From assembly GCF_016811235.1 (NCBI RefSeq), contig NZ_JAFBID010000025.1:1-64000 (forward strand): a stretch of DNA of 64,000 nucleotides, read 5' to 3'. Source of the DNA: Microvirga arabica. GTDB taxonomy: Bacteria; Pseudomonadota; Alphaproteobacteria; Rhizobiales; Beijerinckiaceae. Under the pieces are notes generated by a model. That model searched no databases. It was given only the letters and a program-made list of their open reading frames with translations, and was not told where the DNA came from. A program made the translations under genes and the position numbers. This document shows, in pieces, positions 24,828-34,543 of this stretch. Position 1 is the stretch's first letter. Every line of letters starts with the position of its first letter.

Positions 24828-25370
24828 TTACACGACTTCGAGCGGTTGATGAGACCCATCCGGCAGTTCGACCCGGATGGCATCTCCGGGCCGGACCTCG
24901 CCACCCTCAAGCACAATCGCCATGATCCCGGACTTGCGGACGACATTGCCCTGCTCGTCCTTGCCCAGCACCGCCTTCATGAGTCCCTTCTGAAACCGGT
25001 CGATCTGGACGCAAGGATTGCGCAGGCCCGTGACTTCGATGACGGCACTCTCGCCAAGCATCAGGCGCGCACCGGCCGGCAGGCTCAAGAGATCTATCCC
25101 GCGCGTGGTGACGTTCTCGCCCATCTCCCCCGCCTCAACGGCAAAGCCTTTGCTCGCGAGTTCGTCGAAAAGCTCCGCGTGGATGAGGTGGACTTGGCGC
25201 AGGTTCGGCTGAGTGGGATCCTTGGCCACGCGCGAGCGGTGCTTGACCGTGGTGCCCAGATGGGCGTCTCCCTCGATGCCAAGGCCGGCCAGCAGGTGGA
25301 TGGAATTCTGATTGGGCTTGCTGAAGCTGTGACGGGAGCTGCCGCTCACGGCGGTGACGATTGCGTTCAT
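24828..25370 (-). CDS. MOSC domain protein
   Basis: A 180-residue MOSC domain, the sulfur-carrier fold of molybdenum cofactor sulfurases and YiiM-like proteins that reduce N-hydroxylated compounds. It shows the early GIEGDAHLG block, GEMGENVTTRG, and the conserved cysteine in GLRNPCVQIDRF. The N-terminus is set at ATG 25370 with GGGGAG about nine bases upstream. It ends about 35 bases before nothing coding on its strand; DUF488 lies upstream. Confidence 0.85.
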   Translation of the reverse strand: MNAIVTAVSGSSRHSFSKPNQNSIHLLAGLGIEGDAHLGTTVKHRSRVAKDPTQPNLRQVHLIHAELFDELASKGFAVEAGEMGENVTTRGIDLLSLPAGARLMLGESAVIEVTGLRNPCVQIDRFQKGLMKAVLGKDEQGNVVRKSGIMAIVLEGGEVRPGDAIRVELPDGSHQPLEVV

Positions 25371-25407
25371 GAATGCCCACTCCCCTGCGCTTCTCTGCCT
25401 TGTAGCG

Positions 25408-25857
25408 TCAGAGAACCGTGAGATCCACCGTCTCGAAGCCGCGCTCGGCGAGGCGCTGCGCCAGAACAGTACGATGACAGTTGGCAGGATCGCGCTCGAA
25501 GCACAGGAGACAGATCGGTTGAGCGTCGGCCAGCGCCTCCAGCTCACGGAAAGCCTCTTGCGCCGACTCGGTCGCGAGAACCTCATCGCAGTAGATCCGC
25601 CGCATCAGGTCGCCATCGCCGGCGCGCGCCGCTTGGCGGCCCTCCTTCGGCGTGCCGAGCTTGATGAAGTGTTCATAGCCGATGCCCTGGTCGGCTAAGG
25701 CATCGCGCAGGGCGGATTTCGAGAACCCGCGCTTGCGGGAGAGCGCGACGGCGCGCACGTCGGCAAGGGTCGCGACGCCGGCATCCTTCAAGGTGGTGAG
25801 GAAGCGGTCCACGTCCGCTCCCTCGTATCCAATCGTGAAAACCTGCGGCCTTGCCAT
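25408..25857 (-). CDS. DUF488 family protein
   Basis: A 149-residue protein with the DUF488 hallmarks: FTIGYEGADVDRFL at the N-terminus, LADVRAVALSRKRGFSK, and CLLCFERDPANCHR near the C-terminus with a Cys/His set. Function is unestablished; the Cys-rich end suggests metal binding or redox chemistry. It lies 9 bases downstream of the gene at 25867 and 37 bases upstream of the MOSC gene, so the three may be co-transcribed. Confidence 0.88.
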   Translation of the reverse strand: MARPQVFTIGYEGADVDRFLTTLKDAGVATLADVRAVALSRKRGFSKSALRDALADQGIGYEHFIKLGTPKEGRQAARAGDGDLMRRIYCDEVLATESAQEAFRELEALADAQPICLLCFERDPANCHRTVLAQRLAERGFETVDLTVL

Positions 25858-25866
25858 GCCGCGCAG

Positions 25867-26442
25867 TTACATGGACGGTGTCGGCCGCTGCGGCGCCTGC
25901 GGCTGGGTATAAGGCCGCATGGCTTCAGGCGTGCGGAAGTCCCGCGGCACCTCAAAATCCTTCGCTGCGCCGTGGCTCTGCTCGATCCCGCGGGGATAGC
26001 CGGTGCGGTCCGAGTAATCCTGCATGGGCGGCAGCGGATGCGGGCTCTCGCGGCTGAGCGTCTGGGCGCAGTAGACGTCGAGAGCCGTCACGCCGGCTAC
26101 CGCCGCCATGGCAATGCCGACATTGCCCTTCTTCGGGTTCCGACCTTCGAGCGCCGTTGCGAGCGTCGCCAGATCGAGCCCGTCGCCTGCTACACGGCCC
26201 CAGATCCACGGCGTCGGATCCTTAGAGGCCAGGATGCCGATGCCGGTTGCGATCTCGCGCACGCCATAGCCGGCGATCAGGCCCTCCTGCCCCTTCATGC
26301 CGAGCGCCCGTGCCAGGGCGCGCGGTGCCACGACTTCGGCGATGCCGAGAGCAATGGAGAAGATCCCGAGGCCGCGCGCCAGGGTGTCGGTGGCCGTATC
26401 GGCATGGCCACGACGGCGTGTTCTTTCGGTTTCGTAGCGCAT
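25867..26442 (-). CDS. Small multi-pass membrane protein, DUF4267/cyclase-dehydrase-associated type
   Basis: A 191-residue protein with about three to four membrane helices (LARGLGIFSIALGIAEVVAP, GYGVREIATGIGILAS, IAMAAVAGVTALDVYCAQ) and a proline-rich soluble tail ending PQAPQRPTPSM. The RGLGxFSIxLGxAEVxAP pattern is often found at the N-terminus of proteins annotated as cyclase/dehydrase in alphaproteobacteria, but the SRPBCC domain is absent here. It follows the alcohol dehydrogenase by 11 bases on the same strand. Role unknown. Confidence 0.6.
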   Translation of the reverse strand: MRYETERTRRRGHADTATDTLARGLGIFSIALGIAEVVAPRALARALGMKGQEGLIAGYGVREIATGIGILASKDPTPWIWGRVAGDGLDLATLATALEGRNPKKGNVGIAMAAVAGVTALDVYCAQTLSRESPHPLPPMQDYSDRTGYPRGIEQSHGAAKDFEVPRDFRTPEAMRPYTQPQAPQRPTPSM

Positions 26443-26453
26443 GATCTCACCTA

Positions 26454-27626
26454 TCAGGGTTTGAGAACGACCTTGATGCAGCCGTCCTGCTTGTCGCGGA
26501 AGATCTTGTACATGTCGGGGCCCTCATCGAGCCCCACCGTGTGGGTGATGACGAAGGACGGATCGATCTGCCCTTCCTCGATGCGGCGCAGGAGATCGTC
26601 GGTCCAGCGGTTCACATGCGTCTGACCGGTGCGGATGGTAAGGCCCTTGTTCATGATCGCGCCGAACGGAATCTTGTCGAGAAGGCCGCCATAGACACCA
26701 GGCACCGAGAGCGTGCCTGCGGGGCGGCAGACATAGGCCATCTCACGCAAAACGTGCGGACGATCCGTCTCCATCATGGTCGCCTGCTTCACGCGATCGT
26801 ACATGGCATCGACTGTGCCCGCCGCATGCGCCTCCATGCCGACGGAGTCGATGCACTTCTCAGGCCCCTTGCCGTTGGTGAGTTCGTTGAGACGCTCGAT
26901 CACGCTCTCTTCGTCGAAGTTGATCGTGATGGCGCCGCCTGCCCTTGCCATGTCGAGGCGCTCGGGAACCCGGTCGATAGCGATGACCTGCTTCGCGCCG
27001 AGCAGGATGGCACTTCGGATCGCCATCTGACCGACAGGGCCTGCACCCCAGATCGCCACCGTATCGGTCGGCTCGATGTCGCACTGGACAGCAGCCTGCC
27101 AGCCGGTGGGGAAGATGTCGCTGAGGAAGAGCAGTTGCTCGTCGGACAGCGTGCTGGGGACCTTGATGTGTGTGGCATCGGCGAAGGGAACGCGCAGGTA
27201 TTCCGCCTGCCCGCCCGGATAGCCGCCGGTGAGATGCGTGTAGCCGAAGAGACCCGCGGTGGTGTGTCCGAAGGCCTTGGCGGCGATGTGGCCGTTGCGG
27301 TTCGTCCGCTCACAGACCGAGAAGTTGCCGCGTTTGCACTGGTCGCACTCCCCGCAGATGATGGTGAACGGGATCACCACGCGGTCGCCGACCTTCAGCT
27401 TGCCCTTGGCCTCCGGGCCGACCTCGACCACCTCGCCCATGGACTCGTGGCCCATGATGTCGCCGGACTTCATACCAGGCATGAAATGATCGTAGAGATG
27501 GAGATCCGAGCCGCAGATGGCGCAGCTCGTCACCTTGATGATCGCGTCGCGCGGATGCTCGATCTGAGGATCGGGAACCGAATCGCAGCGGATATCGGTG
27601 GTGCCATGCCAAACAAGCGCCTTCAT
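26454..27626 (-). CDS. Zinc-dependent alcohol dehydrogenase (MDR family)
   Basis: A 390-residue zinc-type dehydrogenase. The catalytic zinc ligands lie in [11 protein letters not shown] and [10 protein letters not shown]; the four structural-zinc cysteines are in [15 protein letters not shown]; the NAD-binding fold is [12 protein letters not shown]. The length and [20 protein letters not shown] block match the glutathione-independent formaldehyde dehydrogenase-like subgroup. It probably oxidises an aldehyde or alcohol with NAD. ATG 27626 is preceded by GAGGGAG six bases upstream, which rules out the longer frame. Confidence 0.88.
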   Translation of the reverse strand: MKALVWHGTTDIRCDSVPDPQIEHPRDAIIKVTSCAICGSDLHLYDHFMPGMKSGDIMGHESMGEVVEVGPEAKGKLKVGDRVVIPFTIICGECDQCKRGNFSVCERTNRNGHIAAKAFGHTTAGLFGYTHLTGGYPGGQAEYLRVPFADATHIKVPSTLSDEQLLFLSDIFPTGWQAAVQCDIEPTDTVAIWGAGPVGQMAIRSAILLGAKQVIAIDRVPERLDMARAGGAITINFDEESVIERLNELTNGKGPEKCIDSVGMEAHAAGTVDAMYDRVKQATMMETDRPHVLREMAYVCRPAGTLSVPGVYGGLLDKIPFGAIMNKGLTIRTGQTHVNRWTDDLLRRIEEGQIDPSFVITHTVGLDEGPDMYKIFRDKQDGCIKVVLKP

Positions 27627-27742
27627 CGACGTCTCCCTCACTGTCTGGAAAATGGCCAAGCTTCACCGCCCGACCGCCTTCGTCACAGGAAAGACTTCTT
27701 GATGGGGCTTTACGTTCCCTCTCGCGCCGTAAAAACTGCTGC

Positions 27743-28189
27743 CTACCCCGTCCGGGCGACGGGATTGACATGCTCGGGCAGGCTGCGGATCAGGTCGGCG
27801 AGCGCAGGCTCCAGCACCTGATGGGCAGCATCCTCCACGGCGAACCACTGCGCCTGACGCTGGCCCTTCTCGCGCCAGGACTTGAGCTGCTTGGACACCT
27901 CGAGCGGATAGACATTCACCTGGCATAGGTCGAAATGCGCGGCCCGGCGCTTCCAGTAATCATAGGAGCCGAGAGGCTTGTTCTTGATCTCGCCCTTGAC
28001 GCCTGCCTCTTCCTCCGCCTCCTGGGCCGCCGCCTTGTGAGGCTTCTTGCCCTTCATGGGCCAGCCCTTGGGGATCAGCCAGCGCTTGGTCTCGCGTGAC
28101 GTAACGAGAAGCACCTCGATCCTTCCGTCTCGGATCCGAAAGGGCAGTGCAGCAACCTGGCTGAGTTTGTCTTTGGAGGTTTGTGGCAT
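27743..28189 (-). CDS. NUDIX hydrolase
   Basis: A 148-residue NUDIX protein that should hydrolyse a nucleoside diphosphate linked to another group. The Nudix box runs GWPMKGKKPHKAAAQEAEEEAGV: the glutamates are kept, but the usual Arg of REXXEE is Gln, a substitution also seen in some active members. WLIPKGWP before it is typical of the DIPP/MutT-like group. It stands alone between the alcohol dehydrogenase and the divergent IMPase gene. Confidence 0.87.
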   Translation of the reverse strand: MPQTSKDKLSQVAALPFRIRDGRIEVLLVTSRETKRWLIPKGWPMKGKKPHKAAAQEAEEEAGVKGEIKNKPLGSYDYWKRRAAHFDLCQVNVYPLEVSKQLKSWREKGQRQAQWFAVEDAAHQVLEPALADLIRSLPEHVNPVARTG

Positions 28190-28383
28190 TCGACGAGAGT
28201 AGGGTTCCTATCGGGTAAAATTGTAACGTAGATGATTTGAGCCGGCTAAGAAAGGACTTAGGCGAAACAATATGAGGACATTGTTGCCTTTGGCCTCATA
28301 CGATTCTCCATCCTCTCGAAGCTTGATGACGGGTTCATAACAACAATGGCCCCGCTTTTGATCCAGAAGGACACGCTGCCCCG

Positions 28384-29178
28384 ATGACGACCAACGGTCT
28401 GGACATGAGATTTGCCGCCGCCTGCGCCATTGCCAGGGAGGCGGGCGTGCTGGCGCGCAAGCGCTTTCTGGAGCGTCCGCGCTCGCAGCGGCCCGACTTC
28501 AAGGGGCCTCAGGACTTTCTCACCGCTACGGATGCCGAGGTGGAGGAACTGATCCGCACACGCCTGAGCACCCTGTTCCCCGCGGATTCCTTCTTCGGCG
28601 AGGAAGGCGGCGGCTCGTTCGAGCGCGACGTGTGGGTGGTGGACCCCATCGACGGCACGGCGAATTTCGCCCGCGGCATCCCGCATTTCGCCATCTCCAT
28701 TGCGTTCGTGCGCGACAACCGCGTCGAGATCGGCGTGATCTATGACGTGATGCATGCTGAACTCTACACCGCCCAGCGCGGGCGCGGCGCCATCCTTAAC
28801 GGCGAGCCGATCCGGGTGAGCGGCCTGGCCGACATGAACCAGGCAACGGTAGAGGCCGGCTGGTCGCCGCGCCTGCCGCCCGAGCCCTACATCGCTGCCG
28901 TCGACAAGCTCAAGACGTCAGGCGCCAACGTGCGCCGCGCCGGTTCGGGAACCCTCGGCCTGGCCTACGTGGCTGACGGGCGCATCGATGCCTATTGCGA
29001 ACTCCACATCAATTCCTGGGATGCCCTGGCCGGCCTGCTGATCATCGAGGAAGCCGGCGGCTGGACCAACGATTTCCTGGCCAAGGACGGCCTGCGCAAA
29101 GGCAATCCTGTCCTTGCCTGCACGCCGGAACTGGCGACTGCTCTGATGGCCGCTACGGGGATCTCCAAAGAGCCTTGA
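28384..29178 (+). CDS. Inositol monophosphatase family phosphatase
   Basis: A 264-residue metal-dependent phosphatase. It has the GEEGG metal site, the signature VDPIDGTANFARGIPHF and the C-terminal WDALAGLLIIEEAGG with another metal ligand. Family members act on inositol phosphates, fructose-1,6-bisphosphate or histidinol phosphate. It lies just upstream of an AfuABC-like importer that has a second phosphatase at its other end, so it may process an imported phosphate ester. ATG 28384 follows a weak ribosome site. Confidence 0.88.
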   Translation: MTTNGLDMRFAAACAIAREAGVLARKRFLERPRSQRPDFKGPQDFLTATDAEVEELIRTRLSTLFPADSFFGEEGGGSFERDVWVVDPIDGTANFARGIPHFAISIAFVRDNRVEIGVIYDVMHAELYTAQRGRGAILNGEPIRVSGLADMNQATVEAGWSPRLPPEPYIAAVDKLKTSGANVRRAGSGTLGLAYVADGRIDAYCELHINSWDALAGLLIIEEAGGWTNDFLAKDGLRKGNPVLACTPELATALMAATGISKEP

Positions 29179-29302
29179 TCCAGGCATGTTATTCTAAAGA
29201 TTCACGATTGAACGGCCGGCAAGGCTCTTGACCCGCCGTCGCAATGGAGGGAGCTTAGCCGGCCAAACAAAACGATAAGAACATCAGCACGGGAGGATGA
29301 AT

Positions 29303-30349
29303 ATGGAACCGAAGAAGACTTTCGCGGCGGCAACCATGCTGGCAGGCACCATGACGGCCCTGTCCTTCATGTCCGCCGGAGCAGCCCAGGCACAAGGAGC
29401 GCTGGTCATGTACTGCGCCGTGCAGGAAGAGTGGTGCCGCGCCATGACCACTGCGTTCGAGCGCGAGACGGGCATCAAGGTCTCCATGACCCGCAAGAGC
29501 TCCGGCGAGATCTATGCGCAGCTCAAGGCCGAGTCCCAGAATCCCCGCGCCGACATCTGGTGGGGCGGCACCGGCGACCCTCATATGCAGGCCGCCGAGG
29601 AAGGCCTGACGGAAGAATACAAATCGCCGAAGATGAGCGAGTTGCAGGATTGGGCCGTGCGCCAGTGGGAACAGTCCAAGCAGCGCACGGTCGGCATCTA
29701 TTCGGGCGCGCTCGGCTTCGGCTACAACACCGATCAGGCCAAGGCGAACAATATCGGCGAGCCGAAATGCTGGGCCGACCTGCTCAAGGCTGAGCTGAAG
29801 GACGAGGTGCAGGTCGCCGATCCGAATTCCTCCGGCACGGCCTATACGCTTCTCGCCACCATCATCCAGATCATGGGTGAGGACAAAGGCTTCGAGTACC
29901 TCAAAGCCCTGCACAAGAACGTCAATCAGTATACCAAGTCGGGCGCAGCCCCGGCCAAGGCGACAGCCCTGGGTGAGACCACCGTTGGCATCACGTTCCT
30001 GCACGACATGGTGACGATGGTCGTCGACAAGGCGCCGGTGAAGGTCGTGGCCCCCTGCGAGGGCACGGGCTATGAGATCGGCTCCATGTCGCTCATCAAG
30101 GGTGCCAAGAACATGGACAGTGCCAAGAAGTTCTACGACTGGGCGCTGACCGCCGACGCGCAGAAGCTCGGCGCCGACGCCAAGTCTTATCAGGTGCCGT
30201 CGAACAAGAACACGCCGATCCCCCCGCAGGCTCCGAAGCTCACCGACATCAAGCTGATCAACTTCGACTTCGCGAAGTATGGATCGTCCGAAGAGCGCAG
30301 ACGCCTCCTGTCCAAGTGGGACAACGAGGTGAAGAACCTGCCGAAATAG
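29303..30349 (+). CDS. Periplasmic substrate-binding protein of an AfuA/FbpA-like ABC importer
   Basis: A 348-residue secreted protein with a signal peptide (MEPKKTFAAATML.., cleavage after GAAQA) and the SBP fold of the ferric/2-aminoethylphosphonate/sugar-phosphate class: MYCAVQEEWCRAMTTAFERETGIKV, DIWWGGTGDPH, YSGALGFGYN. Two adjacent cysteine-containing sites near the N-terminus could form a disulfide. ATG 29303 has GGGAGG six bases upstream, better placed than ATG 29297. Iron or a phosphorylated organic compound is the likely ligand. The permease and ATPase follow after a terminator-like hairpin. Confidence 0.85.
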   Translation: MEPKKTFAAATMLAGTMTALSFMSAGAAQAQGALVMYCAVQEEWCRAMTTAFERETGIKVSMTRKSSGEIYAQLKAESQNPRADIWWGGTGDPHMQAAEEGLTEEYKSPKMSELQDWAVRQWEQSKQRTVGIYSGALGFGYNTDQAKANNIGEPKCWADLLKAELKDEVQVADPNSSGTAYTLLATIIQIMGEDKGFEYLKALHKNVNQYTKSGAAPAKATALGETTVGITFLHDMVTMVVDKAPVKVVAPCEGTGYEIGSMSLIKGAKNMDSAKKFYDWALTADAQKLGADAKSYQVPSNKNTPIPPQAPKLTDIKLINFDFAKYGSSEERRRLLSKWDNEVKNLPK

Positions 30350-30362
30350 TCCGGCCTGCAAT

Positions 30363-30403
30363 GCCTTCGGCGAGACGGCTCACGCCTCGCCGAAGGCAAT
30401 TTT
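30363..30403 (+). terminator. Hairpin between substrate-binding and permease genes
   Basis: GCCTTCGGCGAG (30363-30374) pairs perfectly with CTCGCCGAAGGC (30386-30397), followed by AATTTT. In ABC operons such leaky terminators let the binding protein be made in excess over the membrane parts. Confidence 0.8.
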
Positions 30404-30459
30404 AGCGCGATCGATTGGAAGGTTGGTCCTCAGACCGGCCGTGAGGCAGGAATACGAAG

Positions 30460-32649
30460 ATGTCACGGGCAACCCTTGGCTGGATCGTTCTGAGCTGGGT
30501 CGGATTTGCCCTCCTGCCCTGGTATGGTTTCGAGCGCTCCGCCTCCCCCACTATCGCCGATTATTTCGTCAGCGGATCGGCTTTGGTCCACGGCATGCGG
30601 GGCGCCTGGTGGCTCCTGCCGATCCTCGTGCCGCTCGGCATGGCGCTGGTTCCTGTCCTCCGGCCATCGCACGGACAGAAGGGCAACTGGCTCGTCGCAT
30701 CGGGACTTCTCGGTCTCGCCCTCATCGTCCTTCAGGGCTTTGCCATCGGCCTCAACGGCTGGACGCTCGACATCCTGAGAGGCCTGTTCGGCGAGCCTGG
30801 CCCGAGCCAGGCCGGCATGGGCTATGGCGCAGCCCTCACTTCGGCGGCCCTTCTGATCGTCCTCTGCCACGGCTTAGCCGCGCGTGGCTGGTGCCGCGGC
30901 GATGCCTTCATCACCTCGTCCATCGGCGCCGTCGTCGCGCTCATTATCGTCTTCGTCTTCTTCCCGGTCTCGACGATCCTGGCGAGCGCATTCGCTGACA
31001 ACAGCGGTAACTTCGCGCCGTCCGAGTTCATCGCCAAATTCATGGACAGGTCGATCTGGGGCCTCGACTGCCTGACGAGCAACTTGCGCTGCGGTGTGGC
31101 CTGGAACACCCTGTTTCTCGGACTGCTCGTCGCCTTCGGCACCACGGCCCTCGGCCTTGCCTTCGCGCTCATCGCGACGCGCACCGAGTTCCGCTACAAG
31201 AAGCTGCTGCGCGTCATGAGCGTGCTGCCCATCATCACGCCGCCCTTCGTGATCGGTCTCGCGTTGATCCTGCTCTTCGGCCGCTCGGGTGCCCTGTCGA
31301 ACCTTCTCTGGGAATGGTTCGGCGTGCCGCGGTCGCGCTGGATCTATGGCCTTCCCGGCGTGTTCATCGCGCAGCTCCTGGCCTTCACGCCGATCGCCTT
31401 CCTCGTGTTCATCGGCGTGGTGCAGGGCATCAGCCCGACGCTGGAGGAAGCCTCCCAGACCCTGCGCGCCAAAAGCTGGACGACCTTCTGGACCGTGACG
31501 CTGCCGCTCATGCGCCCGGGCCTTGCCAATGCATTCCTGCTCGGCTTCGTGGAAAGCCTCGCGGATTTCGGCAATCCCCTGGTGCTCGCCGGCAATTACG
31601 AGGTCCTCTCCACCAAGATCTTCTTCGCGGTCGTGGGTGCGCAGCAGGATCAGGGCCGGGCGGCGGTGCTCTCCATCATCCTACTCGCCTTCACGCTCGG
31701 CGCCTTCTGGATGCAGCATACATGGCTCGGCAAGAAGGTCTACACCACAGTGACCGGCAAGGGCGATGCAGGCATTCCGCTGCCGCTGCCGCAGCGGGTG
31801 GCGCTCGCCTCCTATTTCACAGCGATCCCGTGGGCGGTCTTCACGCTTGCCGTTTATGCGATCATCGTCGTCGGCGCCTTCGTACGATCCATGGGCCGCG
31901 ACTACACGCCGACCTTCGAGCATTTCCTCACCGCCTTCCGCGTCGAGCGCACGGAATGGGGCCTTCACTTCTCGGGCTCGGCCTGGGACTCGTTCTTTGC
32001 CACCGTGAAGGTGGCGGCTCTCTCGGCACCGCTCACCGCCGCCATCGGCCTGCTCACGGCCTATCTCCTCACGCGCCAGCGCTTCGCCGGCCAGCGCTCC
32101 TTCGAGTTCGGCACGCTGTTGAGCTTCGCCATTCCCGGCACCGTGGTGGGCGTGTCCTACATCCTCGCGTTCAACGTGCCGCCCATCGAGATCACCGGAA
32201 CGGGCTTTATCCTCGTGATGTGCTTCGTGTTCCGCAACATGCCCGTGGGCGTGCGCTCCGGCATCGCCACCTTAAGCCAGATCGACAAGAGCCTCGACGA
32301 GGCCTCCCTCACCCTGGGCGCCCGCTCGTCGACCACCATGCGCCGCGTGGTGCTGCCGCTGCTGCGGCCGGCCATCGTCGCCTCGCTGGTCTATTCTTTC
32401 GTGCGCGCCATGACGGCGGTCAGCGCCGTGATCTTCCTCGTCACCGCCGAGTACAACATGGCCACGACCTATATCGTCGGCCGCGTCGAGGCGGGCGAGT
32501 TCGGTCTTGCGATTGCCTATTCCACCGCGCTCATCCTCGTCATGCTGCTCGCCATCGTGGCGATCCAGCTCATGGTCGGCGAGCGGCGCCTCGGGCGCCG
32601 CAGCGCGAGCGCCGCCCCCTCCCCCGTTGCCGTGCAGGCGGTTCCATGA
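30460..32649 (+). CDS. Fused two-domain ABC permease of the iron/sugar-phosphate class
   Basis: A 729-residue membrane protein with two BinPD-type permease halves. Each half has an EAA loop: EEASQTLRAKSWTTFWTVTLPLMRPGL in the first and DEASLTLGARSSTTMRRVVLPLLRPAI in the second. An extra group of helices forms the first 170 residues, as in FbpB/AfuB-like proteins. AGGAA precedes the ATG at 30460. The stop overlaps the ATPase start (ATGA-type junction), so translation is coupled. Confidence 0.9.
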   Translation: MSRATLGWIVLSWVGFALLPWYGFERSASPTIADYFVSGSALVHGMRGAWWLLPILVPLGMALVPVLRPSHGQKGNWLVASGLLGLALIVLQGFAIGLNGWTLDILRGLFGEPGPSQAGMGYGAALTSAALLIVLCHGLAARGWCRGDAFITSSIGAVVALIIVFVFFPVSTILASAFADNSGNFAPSEFIAKFMDRSIWGLDCLTSNLRCGVAWNTLFLGLLVAFGTTALGLAFALIATRTEFRYKKLLRVMSVLPIITPPFVIGLALILLFGRSGALSNLLWEWFGVPRSRWIYGLPGVFIAQLLAFTPIAFLVFIGVVQGISPTLEEASQTLRAKSWTTFWTVTLPLMRPGLANAFLLGFVESLADFGNPLVLAGNYEVLSTKIFFAVVGAQQDQGRAAVLSIILLAFTLGAFWMQHTWLGKKVYTTVTGKGDAGIPLPLPQRVALASYFTAIPWAVFTLAVYAIIVVGAFVRSMGRDYTPTFEHFLTAFRVERTEWGLHFSGSAWDSFFATVKVAALSAPLTAAIGLLTAYLLTRQRFAGQRSFEFGTLLSFAIPGTVVGVSYILAFNVPPIEITGTGFILVMCFVFRNMPVGVRSGIATLSQIDKSLDEASLTLGARSSTTMRRVVLPLLRPAIVASLVYSFVRAMTAVSAVIFLVTAEYNMATTYIVGRVEAGEFGLAIAYSTALILVMLLAIVAIQLMVGERRLGRRSASAAPSPVAVQAVP

Positions 32650-33758
32650 ACAAGATGTCCTCCGTCCATTCCCTCTCCCGCCCCGGTGCATCCAAGAAGC
32701 AGGCGGCGTCCGTGGAATTCCGCAACGTGACGAAGCGCTATGGCAACGTCACGGCCGTGGACAACGTCTCCTTCACCATCGCACCAGGCCAGCTTGTCAC
32801 CCTGCTCGGCCCCTCCGGCTGCGGCAAGACCACGACCCTGCGCATGATTGCCGGGCTCGAGATGGCGAGCGAGGGCCAGATCCTGATCGGCGACCGCGAC
32901 GTGACGAACCTGTCCGCTGCCGACAGGGACGTGAGCATGGTGTTCCAGTCCTACGCGCTCTTTCCCCACATGTCGGTGCTGGAGAACGTGGCGTATGGCC
33001 CAACCGTGCAGGGCGTCCCGAAGAAGGACGCCTATGCGATGGCCATGGAGAAGCTCGATATCATCGGCTTGAAAGGTCTCGAGAAGCGCGCCCCCTCTGA
33101 GCTTTCCGGAGGGCAGCAGCAGCGCGTGGCGGTCGCCCGCGCCCTCGTGCTGGAGCCGCAGGTCCTGCTCTTCGACGAACCTCTCTCTAACCTCGATGCC
33201 AAGCTGCGACGACGCGTGCGTGAGGACATCCGCGAGTTGCAGCAGAACCTCAATCTCACCGTGGCCTACGTGACGCACGACCAGGAGGAGGCGCTTGCGG
33301 TCTCCGACCATATCATCGTCATGTCGAATGCCCGTATCGCCCAGACCGGCACGCCGCACGAGCTCTACGAGGAGCCGGCAAACCTGTTCGTCGCCGACTT
33401 CATTGGTGACGCCAACATCATCACCGGAGATGTTGCAAGCATCGCCGGCCCGACGGCGCAGGTGAAGATCGGCGGCCTCAATCTTCAGCTCCCTCATCGC
33501 GGCGCCAGTCAGGGCCCTGTCAAGCTGGCCGCCCGGCCCGATGCCATTTTTCTCGATGAGGCGGTGCAGGCCGGTGGCTTGGTTGGCACGGTGCGCAAGA
33601 CGTCCTACCTCGGCACGCAGGTGGAATACGACGTGGAGAGCCCGATCGGAAACCTGTTCGTAGTTCAATACGGACGGAAAGACGCAATCGCGCCCGGCAC
33701 TCCGGTGTCGATCTCCTTCGCAACCCAGCGAGGCGTCGCCATCATTCCGGATGCCTGA
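32646..33758 (+). CDS. ABC importer ATPase, FbpC/PotA-like
   Basis: A 370-residue ATPase with Walker A GPSGCGKTTTL, signature LSGGQQQRVAVARAL, Walker B VLLFDEPLSNLD, switch His in YVTHDQEEAL, and a C-terminal TOBE-like domain (about residues 250-370). It energises the permease encoded just upstream, with which it overlaps by four bases. The TOBE domain may bind regulators or substrate. A possible internal start lies at residue 4, but the upstream ATG keeps the overlap. Confidence 0.93.
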   Translation: MNKMSSVHSLSRPGASKKQAASVEFRNVTKRYGNVTAVDNVSFTIAPGQLVTLLGPSGCGKTTTLRMIAGLEMASEGQILIGDRDVTNLSAADRDVSMVFQSYALFPHMSVLENVAYGPTVQGVPKKDAYAMAMEKLDIIGLKGLEKRAPSELSGGQQQRVAVARALVLEPQVLLFDEPLSNLDAKLRRRVREDIRELQQNLNLTVAYVTHDQEEALAVSDHIIVMSNARIAQTGTPHELYEEPANLFVADFIGDANIITGDVASIAGPTAQVKIGGLNLQLPHRGASQGPVKLAARPDAIFLDEAVQAGGLVGTVRKTSYLGTQVEYDVESPIGNLFVVQYGRKDAIAPGTPVSISFATQRGVAIIPDA

Positions 33759-33880
33759 AGACGCCGAAACGCACCTTCATCGGAAATATGAGAGTAGGGT
33801 TGCAACTCCAGCGGGGTGCATTCTAAGACGCGAGGGTTTATCTCCTTCGTCGTTAGCCAAGACATTCTAGAGACGACGTG

Positions 33881-34540
33881 ATGCTCAAAGCCTTGATCTT
33901 CGACATGGACGGCACCCTGGTGCATAGCGACCCGGCCCACCTGGAGGCCTTTGCCCAGACCCTGGGACCTCAAGGCGTCGTGATCAGCGAGGACCTGTAT
34001 CGCACCTCGATCATCGGCCACACGAACGAGTCGATCTTTGCCGCACTCCTGCCCCATCTGCCGGTCGAGGAGCATGAGGTCTATGCGGACCGTAAGGAAG
34101 CCGCCTTCCGGCGTCTCGCGCTCGAGCTCAAGCCGTTGGAGGGCCTGCTCGAACTGTTCGATTGGGCCGAGGCCCGCGGCATCAGGCTTGCCCTGGTCAC
34201 CAATGCCCCCCTGCTGAACGCGACCCATATCCTCGACATTCTAGGCATTACCAACCGGTTCGAGGTGAAGATCACCATCGATCAGGTCGAGCGCGGCAAG
34301 CCCGATCCTCTGCCCTACGTCACAGCCATTGAGCGGCTCGGCATCCGTGCGGAAGAGGCCATCGCCTTCGAGGACTCGCCCTCGGGAATGAGGGCGGCCA
34401 AGGGAGCCGGGCTGTTCTCCTTCGGCGTCCTCACCGGCCTCAGCGCCACGGAGCTCACCAAGGTCGGTGCCGACAGGACCATCGAGACCTTCCTCGACAG
34501 CGCGCTCTGGGAGGTTCTGGAGCGCAGGATCGCAGCTTAA
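33881..34540 (+). CDS. HAD-superfamily phosphatase
   Basis: A 219-residue HAD hydrolase of the beta-phosphoglucomutase/phosphoglycolate phosphatase type. Motif I is FDMDGTLVHSD, motif II is the VTNAP region, motif III is the Lys in GKPDPLPY, and motif IV is EDSPSGMRAA. It dephosphorylates a small phosphate ester. It starts 122 bases after the importer ATPase on the same strand and may belong to the same unit, making it the second phosphatase around that importer. ATG 33881 is preferred over GTG 33878. Confidence 0.87.
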   Translation: MLKALIFDMDGTLVHSDPAHLEAFAQTLGPQGVVISEDLYRTSIIGHTNESIFAALLPHLPVEEHEVYADRKEAAFRRLALELKPLEGLLELFDWAEARGIRLALVTNAPLLNATHILDILGITNRFEVKITIDQVERGKPDPLPYVTAIERLGIRAEEAIAFEDSPSGMRAAKGAGLFSFGVLTGLSATELTKVGADRTIETFLDSALWEVLERRIAA

Positions 34541-34543
34541 CCC

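Noticed and set aside
31314..32645. Long open frame in another phase through the fused permease gene, running into the ATPase frame
   Set aside because: The part upstream of 32646 is out of phase with the permease and has no membrane helices; only the part from ATG 32646 is real.
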